A DNA stretch of 64,000 nt from Undaria pinnatifida (GCA_012845835.1 JABAKD010000014.1:2963710-3027709); one strand, 5' to 3'. Numbered from the stretch's first letter, positions 62,701 to 64,000 are shown. Notes: generated by a model from the letters alone, not told the origin. Made by a program: numbers and translations.

Positions 62701-63131
62701 AAGGTGTGTTGTACGCTTATGTATCCGTGATGTGTGGGTGTTCATTGTGCGAGTGTCCTGACACTTCCCCTAGACTGCTCAGTTGCTCAGTCGCACTGTG
62801 ATTAGCGAATAGTGCTACGTAACCAACAGTCTCCCGTGAGTTTTGTATGAGCGAATGCGGGCACGCTCTTTCCCTCAATGTCAACATCAATTCTCAGTCT
62901 AAATCAACCGCAGTATGAGTGTATCTCAAATCTCGGTGTCAACCTCTCTCCTTTTCTTAACGTCTCCCTCTGTTGATGCCTCTCTCTCGCTCGGTCGTGC
63001 TTGCTTCCCTCGCTTCCAATTACCGCTCTCTTTGTTTTTTTACTATTTGTGGTGACTCTTGGGCGGAAACGGAACGGTGCGAACAGGCGGTGACTGTCCT
63101 GACGTACCTACATGGCGTCAAAGAGGCACAG
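6891..63131 (+). CDS. Fused E1 alpha-beta 2-oxo acid dehydrogenase (pyruvate dehydrogenase E1-like), 13 exons seen, both ends open
   Basis: E1 decarboxylates a 2-oxo acid (probably pyruvate) with thiamine diphosphate and reductively acylates the lipoyl group of E2. Exons seen: 6891-7079, 9715-9912, 10831-10937, 15077-15248, 21113-21229, 22291-22437, 22765-22863, 23951-24085, 30376-30483, 33936-34034, 44964-45161, 60906-61142, 63087-63131. All join in frame (~617 codons); every junction is phase 0 except exon 3/4. The alpha part shows QAYMQGKIGG, YREHTHALASG, GTCRGAGGSMHI, GDGAAQNG...DN and TYRLQGH. The beta part shows the AED glutamate, EGMNGYRPIVE and GAEHSQ. The alpha-to-beta join is exon 8 to exon 9. 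Alternative: two adjacent genes, because an in-frame stop follows exon 8 by three codons if unspliced and ATGs lie just before exon 9. Fused E1 proteins are known in other organisms. Compartment (plastid or mitochondrion) is undecided because the N-terminus was not found. Confidence 0.85.
7080..8111 (+). other. Intron 1, first part: GGTT/GATT-rich repeats
   Basis: 7080-7330 and 7690-7810 are made of TTGGTTGGTTGATTGG-like words. 7419-7690 and 7811-8111 hold no recognised feature beyond T-rich stretches. The exon 1 3' echo lies inside and is listed separately. Confidence 0.6.
7333..7418 (+). pseudogene. Echo of E1 exon 1, 3' half, with splice donor
   Basis: CTGCCGCCAGTTCGACAACG, CCTGCAA and CACTTGGACAACGGACAG|GT match the end of exon 1 (donor at 7079). 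The copy is 339 bases downstream and keeps the AG|GT donor. A stop interrupts the equivalent frame. GGTT-type repeats follow both the exon and the copy. Confidence 0.88.
8112..8158 (+). pseudogene. Echo of E1 exon 2, 5' part, with splice acceptor
   Basis: After CTCGCAG it reads GAGGGCAGCCCCGCCATGGT, then GCCGACAGC and GTGAA, like the start of exon 2 (EGIPAMVADSIV against EGSPAMVADSVV). The frame is open over this stretch, so it could be a cryptic exon start. It lies ~1.6 kb upstream of exon 2. Confidence 0.85.
8214..8412 (-). repeat. GACCCG array with AT-rich spacers (array 1)
   Basis: Runs of GACCCGACCCG alternate with spacers such as TGAGATTTGAAAACCTGCT and GAGATTTTGAAAACCTCCT. The same design recurs at 24612-24935 and 29650-30010. 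Open frames through it encode only RVGSGR-type repeats. Confidence 0.8.
8553..8582 (+). pseudogene. Second, shorter echo of E1 exon 2 start
   Basis: CTCTTCAG then GAAGGCATCCCCGCCATCCC, matching the first ~20 bases of exon 2 with its acceptor; similarity then fades. Confidence 0.55.
8622..8692 (-). repeat. Short GC-rich hairpin repeat, copy 3 (reverse)
   Basis: On the + strand it reads GGTTTCGCCATGGCGGGCTG, then ACGCCCGCC and GGCTCCGTGCATGCCCGT, the reverse complement of the copies at 4647 and 5938. Confidence 0.55.
8693..9714 (+). other. Intron 1, last part: nothing recognised
   Basis: No exon or repeat family recognised. 9333-9405 has a B-box-like word on the - strand (GGTTCGATTCTC) but does not fold as a tRNA. 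Confidence 0.4.
9715..9912 (+). CDS. E1 exon 2: E1 alpha, YREH and GGSMH region
   Basis: 66 codons, phase 0 at both ends, after ...TTCTCAG and before CAG|GTTTGG. It begins EGIPAMVADSI, continues YYREHTHALASGVDP and ends with GTCRGAGGSMHIYDKDTHFQ. The YREH histidine and the GGSMH segment line the thiamine-diphosphate pocket in E1 alpha. It joins exon 1 as HLDNGQ-EGIPA, the usual continuous family sequence. Partial copies of its first ~45 bases lie upstream at 8112 and 8553. Confidence 0.92.
10040..10195 (+). repeat. ~80-bp tandem pair
   Basis: TCTCTTAGTGGAGA(A/T)CAGGCTTAGG, then a T-rich run, then ACTCTTCCGGCGG(A/G)CG(G/T)GT and AAAAA occur twice. A related piece (CCTCCGGCGGATGGGGAAAAA) lies at ~15412 after a long T run. 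Confidence 0.7.
10556..10680 (+). mobile_element. LINE 3'-end fragment
   Basis: GTGTTGGAGGTGTCTCTGTT, then CTCCGTCTCGAAAGGGATGC, AATGGTCAAGTGACTAAGGC and AAGCAACAAATGAGTACCTG followed by a C-rich run. It matches the last ~100 bases of the LINE ending at ~14432. Confidence 0.85.
10831..10937 (+). CDS. E1 exon 3: E1 alpha, AEQIAYAAGAA region
   Basis: 107 bases, entering in phase 0 and leaving two bases into an arginine codon. It reads GGWALVAEQIAYAAGAARS, then ILMDRHLDPEGMKDDD(R), matching the family's GG...V.EQ....GAA segment before the GDG motif. The acceptor CTGAGGACAG follows a CTG microsatellite, and the donor is ACAG|GTACTT. This is the only exon seen with a non-zero phase border. Confidence 0.85.
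10938..11449 (+). other. Intron 3, first part: nothing recognised
   Basis: No gene, exon copy or repeat family seen apart from short homopolymers. Confidence 0.4.
11450..12550 (+). repeat. Tandem duplication, ~667-bp period
   Basis: 11451-11890 and 12118-12550 are diverged copies: GCTGTCCATxTGTGCTC, CCTACCCATGTCAATTTT, GTGCTAGGCT.TCGAGG, TTTTGAGGGTCAATCGA and the end GAAGCCTGGAGAA. CTTACCATGATGGTT at ~11940 also occurs near the start of the LINE at 58.7 kb. Confidence 0.75.
12553..14432 (+). mobile_element. LINE (non-LTR retrotransposon), copy 1, 5'-truncated and broken
   Basis: Reverse-transcriptase remnants: QAGFRPNRSCVDHV near 12750, the catalytic box LADDF near 13150, a thumb-like region YTYLGVEISKDCSWDAH near 13340, and a C-terminal segment with C..F...ESRTDIVGGCE (zinc-knuckle-like) near 14060. 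The frame is interrupted by stops and frameshifts before ~13690, then stays open to 14390. It ends GCAAGCAACAAATGAGCATC followed by a C-run. Clade not determined. Confidence 0.88.
14559..14795 (+). mobile_element. SINE-like repeat S1, copy 1 (5'-truncated)
   Basis: CATGTGCAAGAAAGTACGCA, GAGTTCGCCGG-like text, GCTCCGTCCCGGCGTTGTAG and GGGTCTATGGTCATGCGAC. Related longer copies are at 21343-21900 (+), 60187-60778 (+) and 61240-61800 (-). Non-coding; moved presumably by LINE machinery. Confidence 0.75.
14798..14835 (+). pseudogene. Echo of E1 exon 4 start, with acceptor
   Basis: ATCTACGTAAGGGTTACGAC, then CATGTTCCTGAGC, against TTCTACGTAAGAGTTGCGAT and CGTGTTCCTCGGC at the real exon 4 border. 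The GTAAG acceptor context is kept. It lies ~275 bases upstream. Confidence 0.7.
14836..15076 (+). other. C-rich tract before exon 4
   Basis: 14918-15060 is almost entirely C and T with C-runs up to ~10, forming a very long pyrimidine tract ahead of the exon 4 acceptor. Confidence 0.6.
15077..15248 (+). CDS. E1 exon 4: E1 alpha, thiamine-diphosphate GDG...DN motif
   Basis: 172 bases. The first base completes the split arginine codon, then 57 codons end in phase 0 at CCAG|GTATGC. It reads VAIVFLGDGAAQNGRMAETL, then NAAAKEKLPLIFLVIDNGRA and ends AANSDVFLQ. GDG followed about 28 residues later by DN is the metal/thiamine-diphosphate motif of E1 alpha. The acceptor used (GTAAG|AGTT) is the only one that keeps frame with exon 3. 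A C-rich stretch of about 150 bases lies just upstream. Confidence 0.9.
15249..16118 (+). other. Intron 4 before the LTR element
   Basis: Contains a T-run at 15386-15410, one reverse copy of the dispersed R2 repeat (15308-15365), and GGCGGT-rich text at 15655-15790. A weak resemblance to the end of exon 4 (GCGGCCAACTCCAACGTCTT) lies at 15948-15970. No gene seen. Confidence 0.45.
16124..16430 (-). repeat. LTR of element 1 (3' by coding direction)
   Basis: On the - strand it runs TGTTGATCG...CGAACA. It pairs with 20765-21067 and shares CACGGCTCCATGCCGAGG. Confidence 0.88.
20765..21067 (-). repeat. LTR of element 1 (5' by coding direction)
   Basis: On the - strand it runs TGTTGATTGTATGC...CAACA; its outer edge abuts target duplication GAGTG at 21068-21072, 41 bases before exon 5. 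Confidence 0.88.
21113..21229 (+). CDS. E1 exon 5: E1 alpha, GKHYGVPGINVDG region
   Basis: 39 codons, phase 0 at both ends, from CGTACAG to CCAG|GTGCGT. It reads GKHYGVPGINVDGQDMMQML, then SAGRAVTDYVRSNGPAILQ. GxxxGVPGxxVDGxD and the GPAxL end are standard after the thiamine-diphosphate motif in E1 alpha. It joins exon 4 as DVFLQ-GKHYG. The acceptor lies only ~45 bases from the end of a 4.9-kb LTR element inserted in the preceding intron. Confidence 0.92.
21343..21900 (+). mobile_element. SINE-like repeat S1, copy 2 (near full length)
   Basis: Starts around AGAGTACCGTTTTTACTTCT, continues AAGGCACACACAAGGCAGTT, AGTGGCCACACCAGAGAACC and ends GCATGAATTGACTACGCTCC with a C-run. An R2 fragment (21429-21505) lies inside or overlaps it. 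Confidence 0.7.
22291..22437 (+). CDS. E1 exon 6: E1 alpha, GH loop region
   Basis: 49 codons, phase 0 at both ends, with acceptor TTGTACAG and donor TGAG|GTATTA. It starts VQTYRLQGHFSADLEHERG, continues RKEERRWAEATQDPILIFEA and ends AFTE. The TYR..GH block is the conserved C-terminal loop of E1 alpha. The regulatory serine pattern SMSDPG of the mitochondrial enzyme is not seen here; FSADLEH occupies that position. A C-rich, pyrimidine-rich tract precedes the acceptor. Confidence 0.9.
22438..22764 (+). repeat. Degenerate CGTCCGAT-word array in intron 6
   Basis: 22497-22695 repeats words like TCGTCCGATT and CGTCCGAATT at irregular spacing. No coding sense. Confidence 0.5.
22765..22863 (+). 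CDS. E1 exon 7: end of E1 alpha, with a GC splice donor
   Basis: 33 codons in phase 0: EELDGAKKKAAAAVKAAVEY, then ADASPPPPTDLAK. A charged and alanine-rich helix followed by a proline stretch is usual near the end of E1 alpha. The 3' border reads CCAAG|GCAAGA, which makes it a GC-AG intron; no in-frame GT donor is at that position. Two downstream partial copies keep the same GC at the equivalent site. Confidence 0.8.
22966..23013 (+). pseudogene. Echo of E1 exon 7, 3' end, copy 1
   Basis: TTTGCCGACGCGTCC, a C-run, AACCTGCCGACCTCGTCGAG|GC parallels TATGCCGACGCATCC...ACCTCGCCAAG|GC at exon 7. The unusual GC donor is retained. Confidence 0.85.
23038..23335 (+). repeat. (TTGTTC)n and (TTG)n microsatellite
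   Basis: A run of TTCTTG hexamers, then mixed TTGTTG/CTGTTG words. Long open frames on both strands are by-products. Confidence 0.9.
23417..23466 (+). pseudogene. Echo of E1 exon 7, 3' end, copy 2
   Basis: AAGTTTGCCGACGCGTCCCT, then TCCCCCGCC and GACCCCGCCAAG|GCAA match the end of exon 7, again with GC at the donor. Confidence 0.85.
23467..23950 (+). repeat. Intron 7 end: (GGGTT)n array
   Basis: 23719-23785 is a clean GGGTT pentamer run in a GGTT-rich context. A T- and C-rich stretch at 23890-23950 leads to the exon 8 acceptor. Confidence 0.8.
23951..24085 (+). CDS. E1 exon 8: linker between alpha and beta parts
   Basis: 45 codons, phase 0, from TCTCTCAG to CGAG|GTATTC. It reads ELEYPDVPSTDYNLKSPPAN, then ADEVNARSLPAHSKKEAEAH and CAMLE. 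No catalytic residue is expected. The last ~17 residues look helical and run naturally into the lysine-rich start of exon 9, supporting a fusion. If the donor were not used, a stop codon would follow three codons later, which is the basis of the alternative two-gene model. Confidence 0.75.
24116..24530 (+). repeat. (GGT)n-rich array in intron 8
   Basis: GGTGGTGGT, GGTGTTGGT and GATGGTGGT words fill the stretch. A partial echo of exon 8 (GCCGAGGTCCACTGCGATAC at 24214) interrupts it. Confidence 0.85.
24531..24592 (+). pseudogene. Echo of E1 exon 8, 3' end
   Basis: GCCAAGTTTCTGCCGGCGCA, CTCCGAGAAGGAAGCCGAGG and CCTACTGCGCTATGCTCAAG|GTG match the last ~60 bases of exon 8, whose donor is at 24085. 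Donor and frame are kept (PAHSEKEAEAYCAMLK), so it could act as a cryptic exon end. Confidence 0.88.
24612..24935 (+). repeat. CGGGT array with AT-rich spacers (array 2)
   Basis: Five or six units: GGGTCGGGTCGGGTCGGGTC followed by AAGAGGTTTTGAAATCTCGC-like spacers. Same design as 8214-8412 and 29650-30010. Confidence 0.88.
24936..29649 (+). other. Central part of intron 8: repeats, no recognised gene
   Basis: R2 repeat copies lie at 25447-25530, 25823-25900 and 27735-27820 (all +). A ~260-bp tandem pair spans 26380-26790 (GTCGTCGAAGCAGCAGCAG in each). CCCCAGTTGTGGGCTTG with GCCGGAGGCGGCTC occurs at 26521 and again at 29331. A T-run lies at 28127-28142. Open frames at 27014-27244 and 28340-28660 (the latter cysteine-rich: KHQCPCGQPRDGFCGRG) match nothing I recognise. 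Confidence 0.45.
29650..30010. repeat. GACCCG/CGGGT array (array 3), orientation switches
   Basis: Starts with GACCCGACCCG words, runs as GGGTCGGGTCGGGTC with TTTAAAATCTCACGG-like spacers from 29738, then returns to GACCCGACCCG at 29963, so both ends are inverted relative to the middle. Confidence 0.85.
30025..30375 (+). repeat. GGTGTT/GATGAT array ending at the exon 9 acceptor
   Basis: GGTGTTGGTGTTAGTGACGG-like words change into GATGATGATG. GATTTTGCCGACGAAAATGA and the earlier AATTTTGCCGACCACCATGA are internal duplicates ~69 bases apart. The acceptor GATGCAG lies in the array edge. Confidence 0.8.
30376..30483 (+). CDS. E1 exon 9: start of E1 beta, AED glutamate
   Basis: 36 codons in phase 0 between GATGCAG and GCAG|GTGATT. 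It reads EKAKKGEITIGDAINLAILE, then EMLRDPMTTIHAEDLQ, matching the TxxxAxxxAxxEEMxRDPxxxxxxED opening of E1 beta. The ED glutamate binds the aminopyrimidine of thiamine diphosphate. It sits right after a GATGATG-type microsatellite containing in-frame ATGs, so a separate beta start cannot be excluded from sequence alone. Confidence 0.88.
30581..31340. mobile_element. Non-autonomous DNA transposon with TTA target duplication, Harbinger-like
   Basis: Left end GGGTCCATCCAAACGAGGAA and right end TTCCTCGTTTGGACGGGCCC are inverted repeats (16 of the terminal 18 positions match). TTA flanks both ends (30578-30580 and 31341-31343). A 3-bp TTA/TWA duplication with G-rich ends is typical of PIF/Harbinger elements. 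No transposase is seen in its 760 bases. Confidence 0.75.
31344..32700 (+). other. Intron 9, middle: no recognised gene
   Basis: Diverged short repeats occur (CTACCCGC.TG.TG near 31640 and 32085; GGTACCAGGTA-type words). GAATACTCTGGGGGTACCCA and its near-complement (GGGTACCCCAGAGTGT) at 32488-32565 form an inverted repeat. Confidence 0.4.
32718..33240 (+). repeat. (TTG)n/(TTGGTG)n microsatellite ending in palindromes
   Basis: TTG triplets to ~32820, TTGGTG hexamers to ~33040, then a perfect 42-bp palindrome (33025-33066, centre GGTGATCACC). A second inverted repeat follows, with arms of ~28 bases around CAACGTCA (about 33121-33190), ending in ATATCTGTGTTGG. The repeat strand flips across the palindromes. 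Confidence 0.88.
33310..33510 (-). repeat. R3 repeat, reverse copies with C-runs
   Basis: TATAGTTTCCACGCACA occurs at 33333 and 33466, with GTCAGGTTTATCCCCTTGAA between and C-runs nearby. Forward relatives are at 56083-56350 (AACTATA...CGAGGGGATAAATCTGAC with G-runs). Confidence 0.65.
33936..34034 (+). CDS. E1 exon 10: E1 beta
   Basis: 33 codons in phase 0, acceptor CACTCCCAG and donor GGAAAG|GTAGGG. It reads AGSSYDIPKKLQEVFGSLRA, then ADEIIDEGHIIGK. This corresponds to the E1 beta segment between the catalytic glutamate and the GLRPV/EFM region (usually ...KGL...FG..RV.DTPI.E....G). It joins exon 9 as HAEDLQ-AGSSYD. Confidence 0.88.
34095..34275 (+). repeat. CCCCAC-type minisatellite
   Basis: CACCCCACCCCACCCCACC followed by ACAAA(A)TCCC(A/G) words; runs up to the LINE fragment at 34290. 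Confidence 0.8.
34290..35575 (+). mobile_element. LINE copy 2, 5'-truncated, left part (split by a nested LTR block)
   Basis: Begins in the RT palm (NDMIVAVEAAKQGVTMGEDT), followed by the catalytic box FADDF, then YTYLGVEISKDCSWDAH, with the C-terminal cysteine region near 35355. It stops at AGCAAACAGT where an LTR-like end begins. The rest of the same copy resumes at 44214. Stops and frameshifts interrupt the frame. Confidence 0.88.
35942..36249 (+). repeat. 5' LTR of element 2
   Basis: TGTTGATTGTATCCTTGG to GGGATTAACAAACA; pairs with 40344-40657. Confidence 0.87.
40344..40657 (+). repeat. 3' LTR of element 2
   Basis: TGTTGATTATATGCTTGG to GGGATCAACAAACA, directly after a purine-rich tract. 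Confidence 0.87.
40661..41530. repeat. Large inverted repeat centred near 41127
   Basis: Left arm ~40690-41096 and right arm ~41155-41530 are reverse complements with modest divergence. The centre is itself a hairpin: ACACCCCTTCAG ... CTGAAGGGGTGT. A third, direct copy of the left-arm end lies at 35660-35941. Confidence 0.85.
42290..43849 (+). other. Non-coding stretch in the nested block
   Basis: GTTCATCGTTTTTxTC(A/T)TGGATGCAGA is duplicated at 42986 and 43029. A ~55-60-base unit with TTGCCGTTTxACCTxGGCA recurs four or five times at 43480-43805. Otherwise nothing recognised. Confidence 0.5.
44214..44383 (+). mobile_element. LINE copy 2, right part with 3' end
   Basis: TTCTATGTAACATATGAAGA, then AATGAGCG, TAGGAGTAGGAACGGTGCTC and CAACAAATGAGTACGCCCCA. 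It continues exactly where 35575 broke off, judged by the intact order at 59996-60148. Its C-rich tail abuts the first exon 11 echo. Confidence 0.85.
44387..44451 (+). pseudogene. Echo of E1 exon 11, 5' part, copy 1
   Basis: After AAACCAG: GCGTTGGGCGAGGGCATAAA, then GGCTGATGAACACGAAGTTC and GGCATC. It matches the first ~63 bases of exon 11 and then stops, keeping the acceptor. Confidence 0.92.
44452..44960 (+). repeat. CATCCC/CGTCCC pentamer-hexamer array
   Basis: CCATCCCATCCCGTCCC-type words fill the gaps after each exon 11 echo and up to the real exon acceptor, so exon piece plus array was amplified together (starts 44387, 44628, 44964). Confidence 0.85.
44628..44690 (+). pseudogene. Echo of E1 exon 11, 5' part, copy 2
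   Basis: After CCCCCAG: GCGTTGGGCGAGAGCATGAA, GGGTACCGTCCCGTCGTAAA and CTTCGGCATC. It ends at the same exon position as copy 1 and keeps the acceptor. Confidence 0.92.
44964..45161 (+). CDS. E1 exon 11: E1 beta core, GAEHSQ motif
   Basis: 66 codons in phase 0, acceptor TCAATCCCAG and donor TCGCAG|GTGAAC. It reads ALGEGMNGYRPIVELMNTNF, GIYGMAELGSAGNTHATTGG, then QFDMPMTIIGAGGTAPNQSL and GAEHSQ. The GxRPIVE..NxNF block and the (A)EHSQ histidine are the signature of E1 beta; the histidine is an active-site residue. Two copies of its first ~63 bases, each with an acceptor CAG, lie upstream in a (CATCCC)-like array. Confidence 0.95.
45162..48590 (+). other. Intron 11, part 1: no recognised gene
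   Basis: Holds a TTGCGCGC-rich stretch (45940-46040, GTTGCGC words in both orientations), a (GCTTGCTTG)n array (46500-46640), and C-runs at 47660, 47940-48030 and 48065. An open frame on the - strand at 46040-46447 matches nothing recognised. Confidence 0.4.
48609..48832 (+). repeat. Three tandem copies of a ~74-bp unit
   Basis: Each unit reads AGGCTTATG(A/G)GACTGGGCTTT, GCCGGATAACC, GTGTG and ACTATG, then AAGGCxCxATGTACAA. Confidence 0.85.
49425..49830. repeat. GGATATCCGCTCCGTGAC degenerate array
   Basis: CGCTCCGTGACATTT, GGCGGATATCC and GGAGCGGTTCGATCAAACCG-like words recur in both orientations over 400 bases. Confidence 0.7.
49831..51352 (+). other. Intron 11, part 2: no recognised gene
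   Basis: 50739-50845 has four copies of a ~30-base unit with CTATATAAAACCGAACAC. A GC-rich stretch at 50000-50190 gives open frames on both strands, with no family resemblance. 51001-51080 is rich in GGTACCAC/GGTATC words. Confidence 0.4.
51353..52296. repeat. Near-identical tandem duplication, 471-472-bp period
   Basis: 51353-51824 and 51825-52296 differ at only a few positions over the whole unit. Each contains an R2 repeat, a 108-codon open frame (51392-51718 and 51863-52189; last residue differs) and a G-run. This is far younger than other duplications here. The frame matches no family I recognise. Confidence 0.92.
52463..52532 (-). repeat. R2 dispersed repeat (reverse copy)
   Basis: GGTGAGTTCGATAATTTTGG, then GATACTCATCTTTGCAAGCT and GCGTGATACACC. 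Family members: 15308, 21429, 51353, 51825, 55890 (-) and 25447, 25823, 27735 (+). The core is ACGCAGCTTGCAAAGATGAG read on the other strand. Confidence 0.7.
52533..53996 (+). other. Intron 11, part 3: no recognised gene
   Basis: AGCAGCAGC-rich text at 52700-52870; an R-, P-rich open frame on the - strand at 52936-53382 without recognised relatives. TATTTATAGTACACT recurs at 53713 and 53982. Confidence 0.35.
53997..54600 (+). repeat. Tandem pair, ~312-bp period
   Basis: 53997-54308 and 54309-54600 both start TGAAAATAGCATGGAAAATA, then GCGGGTCGCGGGTCTCCGTG, TGCTGCCGTTCTCCGTGGCC and end GTGCTGGTCTGAA(A/G)AATAACCA. Moderately diverged. Confidence 0.88.
54650..54790. repeat. (CCACCA)n then (GGTGGT)n inverted microsatellites
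   Basis: ACCACCACCACAACC at 54655-54700 faces GTGGTGGTGGTGGTG at 54757-54775, forming a potential stem. Confidence 0.75.
54791..56082 (+). other. Intron 11, part 4: no recognised gene
   Basis: A C-run at 54883, an R2 copy at 55890-55965 (-). CAGACAACGTGAGCACAGCT at 55149 opens an exon-like stretch (DNVSTADRKIRRDYVAALSL) after a TTTTTCTCGCAG-like acceptor; its origin is unknown. Confidence 0.35.
56083..56350 (+). repeat. R3 repeat with long G-runs, three units
   Basis: GGAAACTATA...CGAGGGGATAAAT.TGAC occurs around 56083, 56217 and 56318, separated by G-runs of more than 15. Reverse relatives at 33310-33510. Confidence 0.7.
56351..57359 (+). other. No recognised gene; possible exon-like fossil at 56630-56760
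   Basis: One + frame reads ITIKSPQGCKGLTRKDVVNA, then CKSLGLDTVKCRGHRAK, which looks like real protein rather than chance, but I cannot name the family. It loses sense after ~56780. Confidence 0.35.
57360..57845. repeat. GGCCCGGCCC array with TCAAATTTTCA spacers
   Basis: Blocks such as GGCCCGGCCCATCAAATTTT alternate with CACATGATGGGCCGC. Same architecture as the GACCCG arrays, but the repeat word is changed to GGCCC. Confidence 0.85.
57846..58690 (+). other. Intron 11, part 5: no recognised gene
   Basis: C-run at 58560-58580; open frames at 58001-58306 (-) and 58299-58499 (-) without recognised relatives. Confidence 0.35.
58700..60150 (+). mobile_element. LINE copy 3, 5'-truncated and internally deleted
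   Basis: Keeps RT-region text (SRISG-like start, FRPNRSCVDHV near 58980, FLDVQKAYDTVWRNGL near 59080, FADDF near 59375, YTYLGVEMSKNCSWDAH near 59585). At ~59937 it jumps over ~500 bases present in copy 1, rejoining at CTATCCTAGGAGATAGATGG. It ends GCAAGCCATAAATGAGTACG with a C-run. Confidence 0.88.
60187..60778 (+). mobile_element. SINE-like repeat S1, copy 3 (longest)
   Basis: Begins near TAATAGTTGGCCTCGGTTGG, contains GCGACGCTGTAAAACATGTC, AGGCACCCACGAGGCAGTTA, GAGTGGCCACACCAGAAAAC and GCTCCGTCCCGGCATAATAG. It ends CATGCACAAACTGAGTATGC with a long C-run. A short second 3'-end copy follows at 60786-60860 (ATGAAATGAGTACACCCCCA). Confidence 0.82.
60906..61142 (+). CDS. E1 exon 12: E1 beta, PFHAYVMSIPGIK to KGK
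   Basis: 79 codons in phase 0, acceptor GCACCAG and donor GCAAG|GTAAGG. It reads PFHAYVMSIPGIKICTAASP, EAAYGITKSMIRDNGPGILF, then CPVKMMKGVK and ends with EEAVSKGK. HSQ-PFHAYVMSIPGIK across the exon 11/12 border matches HSQ....Y...PGLK of E1 beta, and S.I.D..PG..FEP is the following conserved strand. A downstream copy of its 3' end lies at 61887-61953, and inverted SINE-like copies flank it. Confidence 0.94.
61240..61800 (-). mobile_element. SINE-like repeat S1, copy 4 (reverse)
   Basis: Reverse complement of 60187-60770: TCAGTTTGTGCATGGCCGTA near the left edge, GGAGTTACATAG-like text in the middle and CGGTGCCAACCGAGGCCAAC at the right. Short reverse 3'-end pieces lie at 61164-61195 and 61826-61860. 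Confidence 0.82.
61887..61953 (+). pseudogene. Echo of E1 exon 12, 3' end
   Basis: CCTGCCGTTAAAGAAGGCCG, CGGTTCTCCACGCTGCCTCG and GAGGAGGCAGTTGCGAAGCG match exon 12's end; about 55 of 60 bases agree. The frame is still open (KKAAVLHAASEEAVAKRK). The donor position reads AAG|GCGAGG, GC instead of GT. Confidence 0.9.
61962..62646 (-). mobile_element. LINE copy 4, reverse, 3' half only
   Basis: A G-run then CGTACTCATGTGTTGATTGC marks the reversed 3' end. Further right come the cysteine segment (CPCGTIIESRTDIVGECE on -) and ERRKRY-like text. It abuts the exon 12 echo. Confidence 0.85.
62647..63086 (+). other. Intron 12 end: nothing recognised
   Basis: A G-run at 62657-62670, then CTCTCT/TCTCTC-rich text at 62880-63050 leading to the exon 13 acceptor. 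Confidence 0.45.
63087..63131 (+). CDS. E1 exon 13 of those seen: AVTVLTYLHGVKEAQ
   Basis: A short 15-codon exon in phase 0, acceptor CGAACAG and donor GCACAG|GTAAAA. AVTVLTYLHGVKEAQ matches the strand opening the C-terminal domain of E1 beta (DVTIVTYG...V..A). No later exon was found in the remaining 870 bases, so the last ~100 or more residues lie beyond the window. Confidence 0.8.
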
Positions 63132-64000
63132 GTAAAAGCTCGATGAAAATCGACGAGCGTAAGAAGCTGAAGGGTGGGAACGCTGAACCAACCCTAATCG
63201 GGATACAAATTAAGACGTACCGGGGGGGGAGAAGGGGAGACACCTGTGCCCTCGGTTTGTCTGGAAGGTTGCTGAGGGTAAAAACTAGTGAGTTGAGATG
63301 GAGAGTAAAAATTGCGATAGAAAAAAAAAAAGTGTGCTTACCGTAGGGGAGGGATCGCGGGGCGGGGCGGGGGGAGTAGGAGACGTATGTATTGTCCCAC
63401 TGTCGATATTTTGGGGTTCGTTTCGTGGGGCATTGATATATTGATGACATCTTCTCTCTCGTGGAGACAGGCAACCGATGCCCAGAACCCAGAAAACCCA
63501 CCCACCGTCGCTCGCGAATTGGTCATAGTCATGTTTGTATTAACGAGACATCCTTGCGCAAGGGCCGAGACACGTGCTGCGGTAGAGGTGCACTGGCTCT
63601 TTTTTTCCTTCTGAGGGTGGTGGCTTAACGCATTTACAACTGCAAACCCGTTTTTGGGGACAATGTCACTGGGAATTAGTATAGGGAGGGGTTTCGGGGC
63701 TCTAAAGGGGTTAAGGAGCTCTACATGCCTTCTAAGACAGAGACTGTTTTTTGAAACGAAATGATAGTGCCCCCTCGATCAGCAATCTCATGGCCTGTGA
63801 AAGGCATAAAATAAAATACAAAATAAAAGAATAAAATGCCATGCCAAGCCAACGATATGGGGTTATTAAGGAGTCCGGGAATTCGAAAAATAATAAAAAA
63901 AAAATCATCAAGAGGGGGTTTACATTACGTTCCGATGTACATGTCCAATAGTAGCAATCCAATCAATCCAAGGAGTTTTACCACACAATCCAAGGAGTTG
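63132..64000 (+). other. Intron after exon 13: nothing recognised
   Basis: No exon matching the missing E1 beta C-terminus and no repeat family seen; only short G- and A-runs and CAATCCAAGGAGTT repeated at the very end. Confidence 0.45.

Overview
This is nuclear DNA of an intron-rich eukaryote. The sense strand carries one recognisable host gene cut into small exons by very long introns with AG|GT-type borders, and the introns are packed with LINEs, LTR elements, a SINE-like family, simple-sequence arrays and tandem duplications. The protein family and genome texture suggest a protist alga, perhaps a stramenopile or another red-plastid lineage, but nothing here settles the species. No bacterial features (operons, Shine-Dalgarno sites, CRISPR) were seen.

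The host gene is on the + strand and spans at least 6891-63131, open at both ends. Thirteen exons give about 617 collinear codons of a thiamine-diphosphate 2-oxo acid dehydrogenase E1 component (pyruvate dehydrogenase-like). The alpha part (6891-24085) is followed in the same reading phase by the beta part (30376-63131), so the best model is one fused alpha-beta E1 polypeptide. The start exon with any targeting peptide and the last ~100 or more C-terminal residues were not found in the window.

Layout: 1-6490 holds tandem repeats and unassigned DNA. 6490-15250 has exons 1-4 with partial exon copies, a LINE and repeats. 16124-21067 is an old LTR element with a 5-bp target duplication. 21113-24085 has exons 5-8. 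24086-30375 is a repeat-filled intron. Exon 9 lies at 30376, a Harbinger-like non-autonomous DNA element at 30581-31340, a microsatellite with palindromes near 33 kb, and exon 10 at 33936. 34290-44383 is a LINE split by a nested LTR block of ~8.6 kb. Exon 11 at 44964 is preceded by two partial copies of itself. 45162-60905 is a 15.7-kb intron. Exon 12 at 60906 is flanked by inverted SINE-like copies, and exon 13 is at 63087.

The most unusual structure is that seven of the thirteen exons have truncated copies ('echoes') in the neighbouring introns. Clear copies of an exon's 5' part lie upstream of it and clear copies of its 3' part lie downstream, often with the splice site. This is what tandem duplications with one breakpoint inside an exon would leave. 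A second signal is that the LINE family and a SINE-like family share a 3' end followed by a C-run rather than an A-tail, and these C-rich ends lie close to several splice acceptors.
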